A stretch of DNA of 64,000 nt, taken from positions 752,501 through 816,500 of the forward strand of contig JAPDFW010000136.1 in the NCBI GenBank assembly GCA_028826165.1, read 5' to 3'. The position numbers and the translations under genes were made by a program. This document shows positions 24,558 to 36,266 of this stretch, one piece after another. Each line of letters opens with the position of its first letter. The stretch's first letter is position 1. The notes below the pieces were generated by a model, which saw nothing but the letters and a program-made list of their open reading frames with translations, had not been told where the DNA came from and ran no database searches. The stretch comes from Anaeramoeba ignava (taxonomy: Eukaryota > Metamonada > Anaeramoebidae).

Positions 24558-26640
24558 TTAATTAGTTGCAATATGAAAACCACGACAACAACCAATTGAA
24601 TTCTTTTCATTTTGATCACAACAAGACCATTTTTGTTCATTAAAAAAATTCTATTAAAATTAAAATTAAAATTAAAAATTAAAATTAAAAATTGATTTGT
24701 GTTTCTCTTTTATTTACCCATTTTCCAGGATGAAAATAACAAGCTTCAGAATGATTTTGACGAGGACTAAATTTATTCCCACAATTTTTACACTTCATAT
24801 CCTTTTTTTTTTTTTTTGAAGAATAAAATTTTTTTTTTATAAATTAGGAATTCGGGACAAAAAAAAAAAAGTTCTTATTAAATTTACAGGAAGTGATTTT
24901 GACATTTCAAGTATTTTTTTCCTTTTCAATTTTGATAAAGCTTCAATATCTATACTTTGAACAAGTCCTTCAAAATCACTTCTTAAATTTGTCATTGTTT
25001 TTCTTTGATCTTCCACAATCTTTTTTAATTCTCGAATTGTTTCCACTAAATGAGCCACTTTTGCATATGCACAATCATTTTCAACATGGTCTTGAATCAC
25101 ACTTGATTTCCCAACAAATTTGCATCCTATATCTACATATGGACAAGGCTTCTCCATATGAATACATTCATTCTTTAAATGCTCTTCTTCGTGTTTTCTT
25201 TCAACTATATTTTTTTTTGATATTAAATTTAATTTTAATTTTAAATTTTTCTTTCTTGATTTTCTTTTTACATTTTTCATGACAAAATTTGCATTCAATA
25301 ATTTCAAATTCACAAACTGCTAAATGATCCTTTGGAAATGATTTAATAAAATAAATTGTGAAAATTTTAATTTGATGATTTTCGTTTTTTTTTTTAATAA
25401 AATTTTTCTTTTTCTTTTTCTTTTTTTTACTTGAAGATCTTTTGCAATAATAAATTCTTGACATTGTTTATTGGGACATGGTATCACACTAAATTGACAT
25501 TGTTTCATATGATTTCCAAGTTCAGATTGAACAACTTCAACATCACATCCTTTATTAGGACATTTAACTAATTAATTAGATAAAAAAAATGTTTTTTTTT
25601 TTAGATTTTTTGGAAATGATTTAAACATCAACTGAATATTTTTTTTTTTGAATTAAAATCCAACCAGTTCTAAAAGGACATTTTGCTAAATGAAGTGATA
25701 AATCACATCTTTTGCAAATGTGTGTGCAACCAAGTAAATTATTACTACAATAAACTTGAAGTTCATCCACCATTTTACAAACAAGATTGTGAGTTTTTGT
25801 CAAATTTGATAAAGTAAATTCTGCTCCACAAATCATACAATGACCTTTTTCAGCTTTTCCAATTTGTTTTAGTAAGCATCTATATATTTAATTTAATATT
25901 TATTTGAATATTTATTTTAATATTCATTTTTAATATTTAATTTAATATTTATTTTTAAATAAAAATCTTCATTACATCTTGCAAAATGTATGTCCACAAG
26001 GGCAATCAACAGGTTCATAAAAAGGTTTTCGACAAATTTCACAAACTAAATTTTTAGAAATATCATCTGAAACATAAAAGAATTTTGGAGTTTCAACTGT
26101 TAAATAAATAAATAATTAATTAATTAAATAATTAATTTTCATTAATTTTCATTAATTTTTTTGCTTGTTTTTTTTTTTACGATTTTCAATATCAATTTCT
26201 TGCATTTCATTTGAAATTAAAACATTTTCTAAATTTTCTTGTGATTGAGAAGAATTAATTGATTTTTCATTTTGATTTGTTTCTTTATTTTGTTGTTCTA
26301 ATTTTGGTGTATTTTCTTGTGAATTTATTGATTCTTCTTGTGGATTTGAATTTTTTTGAGAAAGGATAAGTTTTTCAAGTTCTAAACTTAAATCGTCTTG
26401 TTCTTCTTCAGTCATTTTTGGTTTTTGATTTTCATTTTGATTTTCTTTTTGTTTCTGTTTTTCTTTTTGTTTTTCTTTTTGTTTTTTGTTTTGTTTTTTG
26501 TTTTTAAATTGTTTTTATAAAAAAAAAATAGAAAAAAAACCTTTTTTAGTTTGTTTTTTTTCTTTTGGATTCTTTTTCCAAAAACGTAATCTAAATCGTT
26601 TTTTTTTCTTTTCTTCTTGTTGATTTTTTGGATTTGACAT
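24558..26640 (-). CDS. RING + TRAF-type zinc fingers + CHORD-like C-terminus, 9 exons, 472 aa
   Basis: Exons (minus): 26640-26541, 26474-26181 (acceptor 26474 or 26462), 26096-25976, 25879-25665, 25567-25431, 25329-25272, 25204-24888, 24801-24718, 24650-24558. The sum is 1419 nt and every junction keeps frame. A basic/acidic N-terminus leads to a RING finger (CEIC, DCPCGHTFCKIC, CMIC), then TRAF-type Cys/His fingers (CSNNLLGCTHICKRCDLSLH, CPNKQCQEF, PCPYVDIGCKF), a short coiled coil (VETIRELKKIVEDQRKTM) and a C-terminal KCKNCGNKFSPRQNH, CYFHPGKW, WSCC, GCCRGFH module. The last matches the CHORD pattern of zinc ligands. The RING implies E3 ubiquitin ligase activity (family knowledge). The 3' end is convergent with the WD40 gene. 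Confidence 0.85.
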
Positions 26641-26805
26641 TAAAAACAACAAACAAATAAAATTTTAAGAAAAAAAATGAAAGGAAAAAAATGAAAAAAA
26701 AATTTTTGAATTATTATTATTTTATTTTATTTTTTTTTATCAATGAAACAAATGGTTTTTTTTTCTTGTTTTGTTTTAGTTTTTGTTTGTTTTTTTTTTT
26801 GCTTC

Positions 26806-29422
26806 TTAAATTTGTTTATCAGAATTTTCATTTTCTTGTAATTGATCCACATTTTGATTATTATTTTCATTATCTATTTTTTCTTTTTCATTTTCATCAT
26901 CAGTTTGAACATTTTCTTGTAAATCAATAGTTTTAGTTTCCAATTCAATTTGTTGTTGTTGAGCTTGTTCTAATTTTTTTTGATCAACAAAAGATTCTTG
27001 AAATGTTGCTTTTGTTACATTTCTTTTTATTGTTTTAACATATTCTTCATCTTTTTTGATTGCTTTAATAATTGGTTTTAAATTCGGAACCCAAAATAAA
27101 AATCCAACACAAAATGCAACCTAATTTTTAATTTTAATTTTATAAATGAATTTTAATTTTAATTTTATAAATGAATTTTAATTTTAATTTTATAAATGAA
27201 TTTTAATTTTAATTTTATAAATGAATTTTAATATTAATTTTATAAATGAATTTTAATTTTAATTTTATAAATGAATTTTAATTTTGATTTTAATTTTTAT
27301 TTAATTTTAATTTTAATTTAATTTAGATTTTTAATTTTATAAATGAATTTTAATTTTGATTTTTAATTTTAATTTCAATTTTATAAATGAATTTTAATTT
27401 GAATTTTAATTTTAATTTTAATTTTAATTTGAATTTTAATTTTAATTTTAATTTTAATTTTAATTTTAATTTGAATTTTAATTTTAATTTTAATTTTAAT
27501 TTTAATTTTAATTTTAATTTTAATTTTAATTTTAATTTTAATTTTAATTTTAATTTGATTTTTAATTTTAATTTTGATTTTAATTTTACATCAAGTGTCA
27601 AAATAACTCTATTAGTTATACTTCCTGCTGAACTATCTGTGGAACTATTAATTGGATTTCGAACAAGCCAAAAAAGAAATCCTATTATTCCTCCAATTAT
27701 TCCAACTATTACTGCTCTTTGAATTTCTTTATATTCACTATATTCATCAATAATTTTTCGAGTCTTAATAACCATAAACTTTTTTGTATTTTAATTTTAA
27801 TTTTAATTTTAATTTTAATTTTAATTTTAATTTTAATTTTAATTTTGATTTTAATTTTAATTTTGATTTTAATTTTAATTTTAATTTTAATTTTAATTTT
27901 TAATTTTAATTTTAATTTTAATTTTAATTTTAATTTTTAATTTTAATATTAATTTTAATTTCATTTTTAATTTTAATTTTCATTTTTGAAAAATAGTTAC
28001 AATCAATAACCCAATATTAGCAACTAATAATATAATAAGAATTACTACAGTAGCAGTTGTTGATTTACATTTTTCTCCTTCAACTGAATAATACATTCCA
28101 CCAAAAGCAGTAACAACTATTATAAATTTTAACAAAAAAAAATAAAGGAAAAATTAAATACAAAAGAGAAATTCCAAAAAAAAAAAACTGAATAAATTAC
28201 AAATTGCTAATAATAACCAAGGTGCTTGTAAAATTGCAAGTCCAACATAGAATACTTTTAATGTAGGTCTTTTATGTTTTTGAAAAACTAACCATAACCG
28301 AAAACTTCTTAAAATTAAGCAATTAACCCAAACTGAAAATCCAAGGAAAAATTGAATCCAAACTAATTTATAATATTTTTTAAGTTTAAATCAAATTTTG
28401 TTATTGAAATTTCTTTTTCTAATTTTTAAAAGTGGAAACCTCTCCAAAGTGTACAAATCGCCCAAAAGCTACCATCTGGTCTACTAAAATGATTATTTGC
28501 AACCTAAATTTAATTTTATAAATGAATTTTAATTTTGATTTTAATTTTAATTTTGATTTTAATTTGAATTTGATTTTGAATTTGAATTTGAATTTGAATT
28601 TGAATTTGAATTTGAATTTGAATTTGAATTTGAATTTGAATTTGAATTTGATTTTGATTTTGATTTTGAATTTTAATTTGAATTTGAATTTGAATTTGAA
28701 TTTGAATTTGAATTTGAATTTTAATTTTGGTTTTGAATTTTAATTTGAATTTGAATTTGAATTTGAATTTTAATTTTGATTTTAATTTTAATTTTGATTT
28801 TGAATTTTAATTTGAATTTGAATTTGAATTTGATTTTGATTTTGATTTTGATTTTGATTTTGATTTTAATTTTATAAATGAATTTTGATTTCAATTTTAA
28901 TTTTAATTTTATTTTAATTTTATTTTAATTTTAATTACAATTTGAATTTTAAAATGAATTTGAATTTTAATTTAATAAATTAGTTTAGATTTTAATTTTA
29001 ATTTTAATTACAATGCTTGAAGATGAAATAATAACACCTGCAATTGTAAAAAACATAACAATTTCAGGTTGTTTTGCTTTAATAGCACCATATTTTTTAT
29101 AATAAAAGAAAATTCCTAAACCAACAAGAGTAACAACACAAATAAGTAGAGTCACTACCTTTAATAAAAAGAAAATAAAAAGAAAAAAAAAGAAAAATTA
29201 ATTTGAAAAGATTTGTTGTTTAAAAAAAAAATTAATTAAGAAAAAATATAAATAAAAAATTAATTAAAAAAAATTTAAAAATAACGAAAATGCAAAAAAA
29301 TTAATTAAAAATAATAAAAAATAATAATAAATAAAAATACTAACAGCAACAACATAATCAATCCATAAACCTCTTTCTGTTGGTTTATCAGCATAAGCAT
29401 CAAGAAGTTTAATATTAATCAT
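26806..29422 (-). CDS. Seven-helix receptor, class C GPCR-like, 7 exons, 356 aa
   Basis: Exons (minus): 29422-29345, 29158-29012, 28503-28440, 28362-28201, 28116-28001, 27778-27590, 27120-26806. The total is 1071 nt and all phases close. Seven hydrophobic helices: VVTLLICVVTLVGLGIFFYY, IVMFFTIAGVIIS, WIQFFLGFSVWVNCLILRSF, FYVGLAILQAPWLLLAI, VVILIILLVANIGLLI, AVIVGIIGGIIGFLFWLV, and RVILTLDVAFCVGFLFWVP. Class C-like marks are the third-loop KTRKIIDEYSEYKEI, a Cys before helix 3 (WAICTLW) and a Cys in the second outer loop (GEKCKS) that could pair, and RLWLVF after helix 3. There is no large extracellular ligand domain; the tail is Gln/Glu-rich. The ligand is unknown; a 7TM of the RGS-linked type without its RGS domain is an alternative. 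Introns are swollen with hexamer repeats. Confidence 0.82.
27123..27589. repeat. Hexamer-filled last intron of the receptor gene
   Basis: Tandem ATAAATGAATTTTAATTTTAATTTT units (27130-27290) grade into long (AATTTT)n with sparse G variants. The strand-specific open frames here are products of the repeat, not genes. Confidence 0.9.
28504..29011. repeat. Hexamer-filled second intron of the receptor gene
   Basis: Mostly (GAATTT)n, (GATTTT)n and (AATTTT)n blocks. Length is about 508 bp, against under 300 bp for three of the other introns of this gene. Confidence 0.9.
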
Positions 29423-29839
29423 TTGATAAGTCAATTAGAAATCAAAATAAAAAAAAAAGAAATTAAATCAAAAAAAAAAATGAAAAAATGAAAAATGAAA
29501 AATGATCAAAAAGAAATATTTTATTGAAAAAAATAAAATTAAAAATAAAAAAAGAAAATTTTTTTCTAATTGAATATTAACAATTGTTTTTTATTTTATT
29601 TTATTTTTAGTTTTTATTTTTATTTTTATTTTGCTTTTTATTTATTGATCAAACTTAATTAAAACTTAAAAAGAAAAAAAAATTTTAACTAAATAAATTA
29701 ATTGATGAAAGGAAATAATAATAAAAAATAATAAATTAATCCCTAAATAGATCAAATGATTTATTTGCTATATTTTGTAAAAGAAAAATTTATTGTTAAA
29801 GATTTCCTTTTTGATTTTCATTATTCAAAAAGTGGAATT

Positions 29840-30660
29840 TTATATTTAATTTTAGATTTAATTTTAGATTTAATTTTAATTTTAATTTTGGATTTAATTT
29901 TATATTTAATTTTACATTTAATTTTAGATTAAATTTTAATTTTAATTTTAGATTTAATTTTAGATTTAGTTTTATATTTAATTTTATATTTAATTTTGGA
30001 TTTAATTTTATATTTAATTTTATATTTAATTTTGGATTTAATTTTAGATTTAATTTTATATTTAATTTTATATTTAATTTTATATTTAATTTTATATTTA
30101 ATTTTAGATTTTAATTTTAGATTTAATTTTATATTTAATTTTGGATTTAATTTTAGATTTAATTTTAATTTAATTTGAATTTTAATTTTAATTTTAATTT
30201 TAGATTTTGATTTAATTTTTAGTTTAATTTTTGAATTTGAATTTTTGATTTAATTTTTAATTTAATTTTTAGTTTTTAATTTTGTATTTAATTTTATATT
30301 TAATTTTATATTTAATTTGAATTTTTAATTTTTATTTAATTTTGAATTTTAATTTTAATTTAATTTTATATTTAATTTTGAATTTATTTATTTTATTTTA
30401 ATTTTTGATTTAATTTTAATTTTAATTTTTATTTTTTAATTTTAATTTTAATTTTAATTTTTGAATTTTGAATTTAATTTTTAGATTTAATTTTGATTTA
30501 ATTTTGGATTTAATTTTTAGATTTTAATTTTAATTTAATTTTAGTTTAATTTTATATTTAAATTTGAATTTTAATTTTAATTTTAATTTTGAATTTTAAT
30601 TTTAATTTTATTTTAATTTTAATTTGAATTTTAATTTGAATTTTGATTTTAAATTGAATT
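29840..30660. repeat. TTTAATTTTA(T/G)A-type filler, upstream of the receptor gene
   Basis: Degenerate TTTAATTTTAGA / TTTAATTTTATA repeats of 11-12 bp, no gene seen. The stretch 29423-29839 before it is AT-rich single-copy sequence that is duplicated at about 31080-31480. Confidence 0.85.
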
Positions 30661-31480
30661 TTGATTTTGATTTAATAAATTAGTTTTAGATTTAATTTTA
30701 ATTTTAATTACAATGCTTAATTTTAATTTAATTTTGCAATTTCAATTTTATATTTAATTTTATATTTAATTTATATTTTTTTGAATTTTATATTTAATTT
30801 TACAATTTAATTAGAGTCATTTAATTTTAATAAAAAATTTTAAAAAGAAAAAGAAAAATTAATTTTAAATTTAATTTGTTGTTTAAAATATTTAATTTTA
30901 AGAAAAATATAAATAAAAATTAATTAAAAAATTTAAAAATAACGAAAATGCAATTTTTAATTAAAAATAATAAAAATAATTTTAATAAAATTTTAATTTT
31001 AACAATTTAATTTTAATCAATTTAATTTTAAATTTAATTTTATATTTAATTTTATCAGCATTTTAATTCAAGTTTAATAATTTTTGATTTAATTTCAATT
31101 AGAATTCAAAATTTAAAAAGAAATTAAATCAAAAATGAAAAATGAAAAATGAAAAATGATCAAAAAGAAATATTTTATTGAAAATTAAAAATTAAAAATA
31201 AAAAGAAAATTTTTTTCTAATTGAATATTAACAATTGTTTTTTATTTTATTTTAGTTTTTATTTTTAGTTTTTAGTTTTTATTTTGCTTTTTATTTATTG
31301 ATCAAACTTAATTAAAACTTAAAAGAAAAAAATTTAACTAAATTAATTGAAAATAATAATAATAAAAATAATAAATTAATCCCTAAATAGATCAAATGAT
31401 TTATTTTATATTTATTTTGTAAAAAGAAAATTTTTATTTAATTTTAAAGATTTTATTTTTGATTTTTATTTCAAATTTTG
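30660..31480 (-). pseudogene. Eroded second copy of receptor exons 1-2 and upstream flank
   Basis: Collinear with 28960-29840. Shared anchor words include TAATTACAATGCTT (29006 and about 30707), AAAATAACGAAAATGCAA, TTATCAGCA, ATTGATCAAACTTAATTAA and CTAAATAGATCAAATGATTT. AT-rich intron and flank segments are kept almost word for word. The coding parts are broken into short retained words separated by TTTAATTTTA filler, so no protein can be made. Confidence 0.75.
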
Positions 31481-31489
31481 GATTTTTAT

Positions 31490-31860
31490 TTTTAATTTTG
31501 ATTTAATTTTATATTTAATTTTAGATTTAATTTTATATTTAATTTTTGGATTTAATTTTAGATTTAATTTTATATTTAATTTTAGATTTAATTTTATATT
31601 TAATTTTGGATTTAATTTTATATTTAATTTTAGATTTAATTTTGGATTTAATTTTATATTTAATTTTAGATTTAATTTTAGATTTAATTTTATATTTAAT
31701 TTTATATTTAATTTTGGATTTAATTTTAGATTTAATTTTGGATTTAATTTTAATTTTAATTTTAATTTTAATTTTAGATTTAATTTTGGATTTAATTTTG
31801 GATTTAATTTTATATTTAATTTTATATTTAATTTTAATTTAATTTTAATTTTACATTTTT
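31490..31860. repeat. TTTAATTTTA(T/G)A-type filler before the actin-like gene
   Basis: Same 11-12-bp repeat family as 29840-30660. It ends 40 bp before the actin-like start codon, so it may reach into the promoter. Confidence 0.88.
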
Positions 31861-31899
31861 TTAAATTTCATTTTTCTAAATTTTTTTTTCTTTAAATAA

Positions 31900-33084
31900 A
31901 TGGAAAAAGAAAATTTATATTATGAAGAATCTAACTTCCCAATCGAACAGGAAAACCCAAACCAAATTGGAACATTAGTAATACAAAACGGAACAAGCGC
32001 AATCAAAGCAGGATTTGGAGGAGATGATGCACCAAGAACAAGTTTTCCAGCAATAATAGGAAAATCGCAACAAAAAAATATTATGATTGGAATGGGAATT
32101 AGAGAATATTTTGTTGGAGACGAAGCAGAAGCAAAACGAGGAGTACTTAAATTAACATATCCAATAGAAAACGGAATTGTGAAAAATTGGGAAAATATGG
32201 AAAAAATTTGGCATCATACTTTTTATAATGAATTAAGAGCTCTTCCTGAAGAAAATCAAATTTTGTTAATTGATACACCTTTAACACCTTTAAAACAAAG
32301 AGAAAAAACATGCGAAATTTTTTTTGAAACTTATAATACTCCAAAATTATTCATTTCTATGAATTCCCTTCTTTCTTTAATAGCAAATGGAAAAACTACT
32401 GGTACTATTTTACAAAGTGGACATGGAGTTACAACTTGTGTTCCAATTTCCGAAGGTTTTATCAACAAAAACTCAATTTTACGTTCGAATTTGGCTGGCA
32501 AAGTTTTGGTTGATTATCTTAATGATTTATTAACGGAATCAGGTTTTTTCTTCTCGAATTCTGCTGATTTTGAAACAATAAAGGATTCAAAAGAAAAATT
32601 ATGTTATGTTGCTTTAGATTTTGAAAGTGAACTAAACAAATCAATTGAAAATTCTCAAATCAATGTTGATTATGCTCTTCCAGATGGAGAAAATATTGTT
32701 TTTGGAGATTGTCGTTTTAGATGTCCTGAGCTCATGTTCAAACCTCATTTATTTGGATTGGATGATATTCTTCCCTTTCACGAAATGGTTTATAAATCAA
32801 TCATGAAATGTCCCATTCACAGTAGAAAAGATCTTTTTTCTTCTATTATTTTATCTGGTGGATCAACAAAATTTTCAGGATTAAAAGAAAGAATCACAAA
32901 TGAAATTTCTCGACTTGTCCCGAATTCCGTTAAAATTCAAGTCTTTGATCCTCCTGAAAGAAAATATTCTACTTGGATTGGTGGTTCTATTTTAGTTTCT
33001 CTTTCTAACTTTCAAAAATTTTGGGTTTCTAAAAAAGAATATGAAGAATATGATTCTCGAACACTTTTAAGCAAATTTATTTGA
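31900..33084 (+). CDS. Divergent actin-like protein lacking hydrolysis residues, 394 aa
   Basis: Full actin fold in one exon, roughly half identical to conventional actin by eye: KAGFGGDDAPRTSFPAIIG, PIENGIVKNWENMEKIWHHT, PPERKYSTWIGGSILVSLS, FWVSKKEYEEYDSR. It has an 18-residue N-terminal extension. Positions that bind phosphate/metal or activate water are changed (actin numbering): D11 is Gln29, Q137 is Asn155, D154 is Gln172, D157 is His175 and H161 is Thr179, while K18 is kept. The C-terminus ends LLSKFI instead of the usual Ser-rich HRKCF end. It may bind nucleotide without hydrolysing it, or not bind it. It is nearer to actin than to any Arp class that I can name. Convergent with TRAPPC13. 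Confidence 0.9.
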   Translation: MEKENLYYEESNFPIEQENPNQIGTLVIQNGTSAIKAGFGGDDAPRTSFPAIIGKSQQKNIMIGMGIREYFVGDEAEAKRGVLKLTYPIENGIVKNWENMEKIWHHTFYNELRALPEENQILLIDTPLTPLKQREKTCEIFFETYNTPKLFISMNSLLSLIANGKTTGTILQSGHGVTTCVPISEGFINKNSILRSNLAGKVLVDYLNDLLTESGFFFSNSADFETIKDSKEKLCYVALDFESELNKSIENSQINVDYALPDGENIVFGDCRFRCPELMFKPHLFGLDDILPFHEMVYKSIMKCPIHSRKDLFSSIILSGGSTKFSGLKERITNEISRLVPNSVKIQVFDPPERKYSTWIGGSILVSLSNFQKFWVSKKEYEEYDSRTLLSKFI

Positions 33085-33245
33085 AACCAATTTTGTTTTA
33101 TTTATAATTAGAACAATAATTATCAAATTAAAGATTATTTTTTTGGATTAAAATTCATCTTTATTAAATTTGATTTGAAATTAAAATTAAAATTAAAATT
33201 TAAATTTAAATTTGAAATTAAAATTAATTAAAAAAATGTTTTGAT

Positions 33246-36200
33246 TTAATTTTCTCGTTCAACAAAAACAGAAATCAAATCTTTAATTCCAGAAGAACGT
33301 CCAGAAATAATATCAGAAATTCCAAATCCAGTAATATTTTGTAATCCAGGTGCAAGTGGAAATAATTGAAGAGGAACTTTAACAGAAGATTGAGGTTGTA
33401 CTCTTCCAATATCCTTTTTAATTAATTTTATAATTAATTTATTATTCATTTCATTTTTTATTTAATTTATTTTTTACAAAGCTTGAAAGACCTGATATCA
33501 TAATTCCTTTCATTTTTTCTTTGAAAAAAATCATTTTCAAATCCATTTCTTGATTACTAAGATTTTGGATTTCACATTCAATTTCAAATGGTTTTTCAAC
33601 ATAAATTTTTTCTGGAATTTTAGAAACAATAACTTCAATAACTTGGTTTGCTTCAACCTAATAAACAAATCAAATCGAATCAAATCAAATCAAATCAAAT
33701 GAATTTTAATTTGAATTTAATTTTAATTTGAATTGAATTAAATTTTGAATTTTGATTTTAATTTTTAATTTTAGATTTGAATTCAATTTTAAAAAATAAA
33801 TACATCTCTTAAAAATTCACGTGTTTGAAGATGTCCTAAATTTCCAAATAAAGTTCTCCATGAAATTGATAAATATCCAAGATTACTAATTTGCTAAATA
33901 AAAGTAATTTAAATAAAATTGAAAAATTCATTTAGTTTTTCATTTATATTCAAAAAAAAAAAGAAAGAAGTGATTTTTCTACTCTTGATTTTGCAGCAAA
34001 TTTTTCTTTTGGTTTAAATTTAAAAAGATATTGGCGATGATTATTTTTTTGTAAATAAGATAAACCTGAAAATGTTCCATCTTGTTTTTTTTGTTTTTGT
34101 TTATCATCATCATTATCATTATCATTACCATTATCATTATCATCATCATTATCATTACCATCATTTTTGATTTGATTTAAATCTTCCATTTCAAAATATG
34201 CTGATGGTTCAAATTTAATATTTTCCAAAAATAATGGATGATTTGTTTTGTTTTCAATTCTTGATTCAAGAAAAACTTTTTCAAGAGAAAGAGTTTTAAT
34301 TGTATGAATTTTTGTTTCTAAACTTAAAGGACTACTGACTCTAAAATTAAGTGAAGTTTTAATTGTTTTTGTTTCACCATCAAGTTTTTGATACCAAACT
34401 GTACAAGTAATTCTTTAATTTTGAATTTTAAATTTAAATTAAATTTTTTGAATTGAATTAAATTGAATTAAATTAAATTTTAAATTGTTTACGAATGATC
34501 TTCTGGTTTTTTTGCTTCTTGTTGAATTAAATAATCATGATGTTTTCCTGGTGCTAATTTATCAAGTGGTTTATTAGTAGAATCAACTAAATTATAAATT
34601 TGAGTTAATGATCTCATTTCAACTTTAACACTTAATTTTGAAACATATTGAGTAGAGTGATTAAAAATGCTAATATAACATCTAAATTCTTCACTTAAAT
34701 AAACATCTCTATTGGAATTTATAAATGAATTTTTAATTTATAATTGATTTATAATTTATAAATTAATTTGAATTTATAAATGATTTTGAATTTATAAATG
34801 ATTTTTAATTTATAAAATGATTTTTAATTTATAAATTATTTTTAATTTATAAATGATTTTTAATTTATAATTTATTTTTAATTTATAAATAATTTTTAAT
34901 TTATAAATTAATTTTAATTGATTTTGAATTTATAAATTGATTTTTAATTTATAAATGATTTTTAATTTATAAATAATTTTGAATTTATAATTGATTTTTA
35001 ATTTATAAATTGATTTGAATTTATAAATGATTTTTAATTTATAATTGATTTTTAATTTATAAATGATTTTTAATTTATAAATAATTTTGAATTTATAAAT
35101 GATTTTGAATTTATAAATGATTTTGAATTTATAATTGATTTTTAATTTATAAATGATTTTTAATTTATAAAATGATTTTTAATTTAAATTATTTTTAATT
35201 TATAAATGATTTTTTTTAAATGATTTTTAATTTTGATAAAATTTTTAATTTATAAATTAATTTTAAATTGATTTTGAATTTATAAATGATTTTTAATTTA
35301 TAAATGATTTTTAATTTATAAATGATTTTGAATTTATAAATGATTTTTAATTTATAAATTAATTTTAATTTATAAATGATTTTTAATTTATAAATGATTT
35401 TTAATTTATAAATAATTTTGAATTTATAAATTAATTTTAATTATTGATTTTTAATTTATAAATGATTTTTAATTTATAATTTTTAATTTATAAATAATTT
35501 TTAATTTATAAATAATTTTTAATTTATAAATTAATTATAAATGATTTTGAATTTATAAATGATTTTTAATTTATAAATAATTTTTAATTTATAAATTAAT
35601 TTTAATTGATTTTGAATTTATAAATTATTTTTAATTTATAAATGATTTTTAATTTATAAATGATTTTGAATTTATAAATGAATTTTTAATTTATAAATAA
35701 TTTTTAATTTATAAATGATTTTGAATTTATAATTGATTTTGAATTTATAATTGATTTTGAATTTATAAATGATTTTTAATTTATAATTGATTTTTAATTT
35801 ATAAATGATTTTGAATTTATAAATGATTTTTAATTCATTCTTTTCCTTTCCTTACTCTGTTTCTTCTGGAAATATTAAGAAATCACTAAATCCAAGTGCA
35901 CATTGTCCTTCTGCCATTTCTCCAACTTTTTGATATGTTGAAGGTCGTGAATGTGGAAAAATTTTATGAAGTGGTTCAGGTTCTTCACAAGTCATTGGAA
36001 AATTAAGAAAAAAATCTGGTGTGGAAAGTTTAATCACTAAAATAATAATAATAATAATAAATTTCATTTTTTGTTGTTGTTTTTAAATATGGAAAAACAA
36101 TTTTGTTGAAATTTCTTAAATTACTTCTAACTGTTATTAAATGTGGATCTTCAACAACTGTGCTTTGTTTTCCTTTCTATAAAAAATTTTATTAAAAATT

Positions 36201-36266
36201 TTATTTAAATTTTATTTAAAAATTTTATTAAATTACACTAATATTTGATTGTAATTTATTTGTCAT
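33246..36266 (-). CDS. TRAPPC13: TRAPP complex subunit 13, 8 exons, 448 aa
   Basis: Exons (minus): 36266-36237, 36176-36125, 36036-35856, 34708-34493, 34412-33983, 33893-33804, 33657-33478, 33413-33246. The total is 1347 nt with all phases closing. The N-terminus DPHLITVRMIKLSTP, FLNFPMTCEEPEP parallels the conserved TRAPPC13 start, followed by EEFRCYISIFNHS, NIKFEPSAYFEMEDLN, FSGLSYLQKNNHRQYLFKFK, GHLQTREFLRD and LFPLAPGLQNITGFGISD. TRAPPC13 is an immunoglobulin-fold subunit of TRAPP, which acts on Rab GTPases in Golgi traffic and autophagy. An Asp/Asn run in exon 5 is an insertion. Intron 3 is 1147 bp of minisatellite. The ATG at 36067 would give an Ile run and is probably not the start. 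Head to head with LAMTOR2. Confidence 0.9.
34720..35835. repeat. Minisatellite inside TRAPPC13 intron 3
   Basis: About 60 tandem copies of a roughly 18-bp unit, ATTTATAAATGATTTTTA, with GA/TA variants. It starts a few bases after the acceptor side and ends next to the donor GTAAGG at 35855. Confidence 0.93.

Noticed and set aside
27387-28743. Long open frames of Asn-Phe, Leu-Lys or Leu-Ile dipeptides on both strands
   Set aside because: They are direct translations of AATTTT/GATTTT hexamers in introns; the receptor exons on the minus strand explain the real coding here.
29996-31842. Open frames of Asp-Leu-Ile-Leu / Tyr-Leu-Ile-Leu repeats
   Set aside because: Products of the TTTAATTTTAGA filler with no other composition; no start context or splice signals.
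35852-36067. ATG at 36067 as the start of TRAPPC13
   Set aside because: It would add an Ile run read from an ATT tract that fits an intron 3' end; upstream exons at 36266-36237 and 36176-36125 restore the conserved N-terminus in phase.
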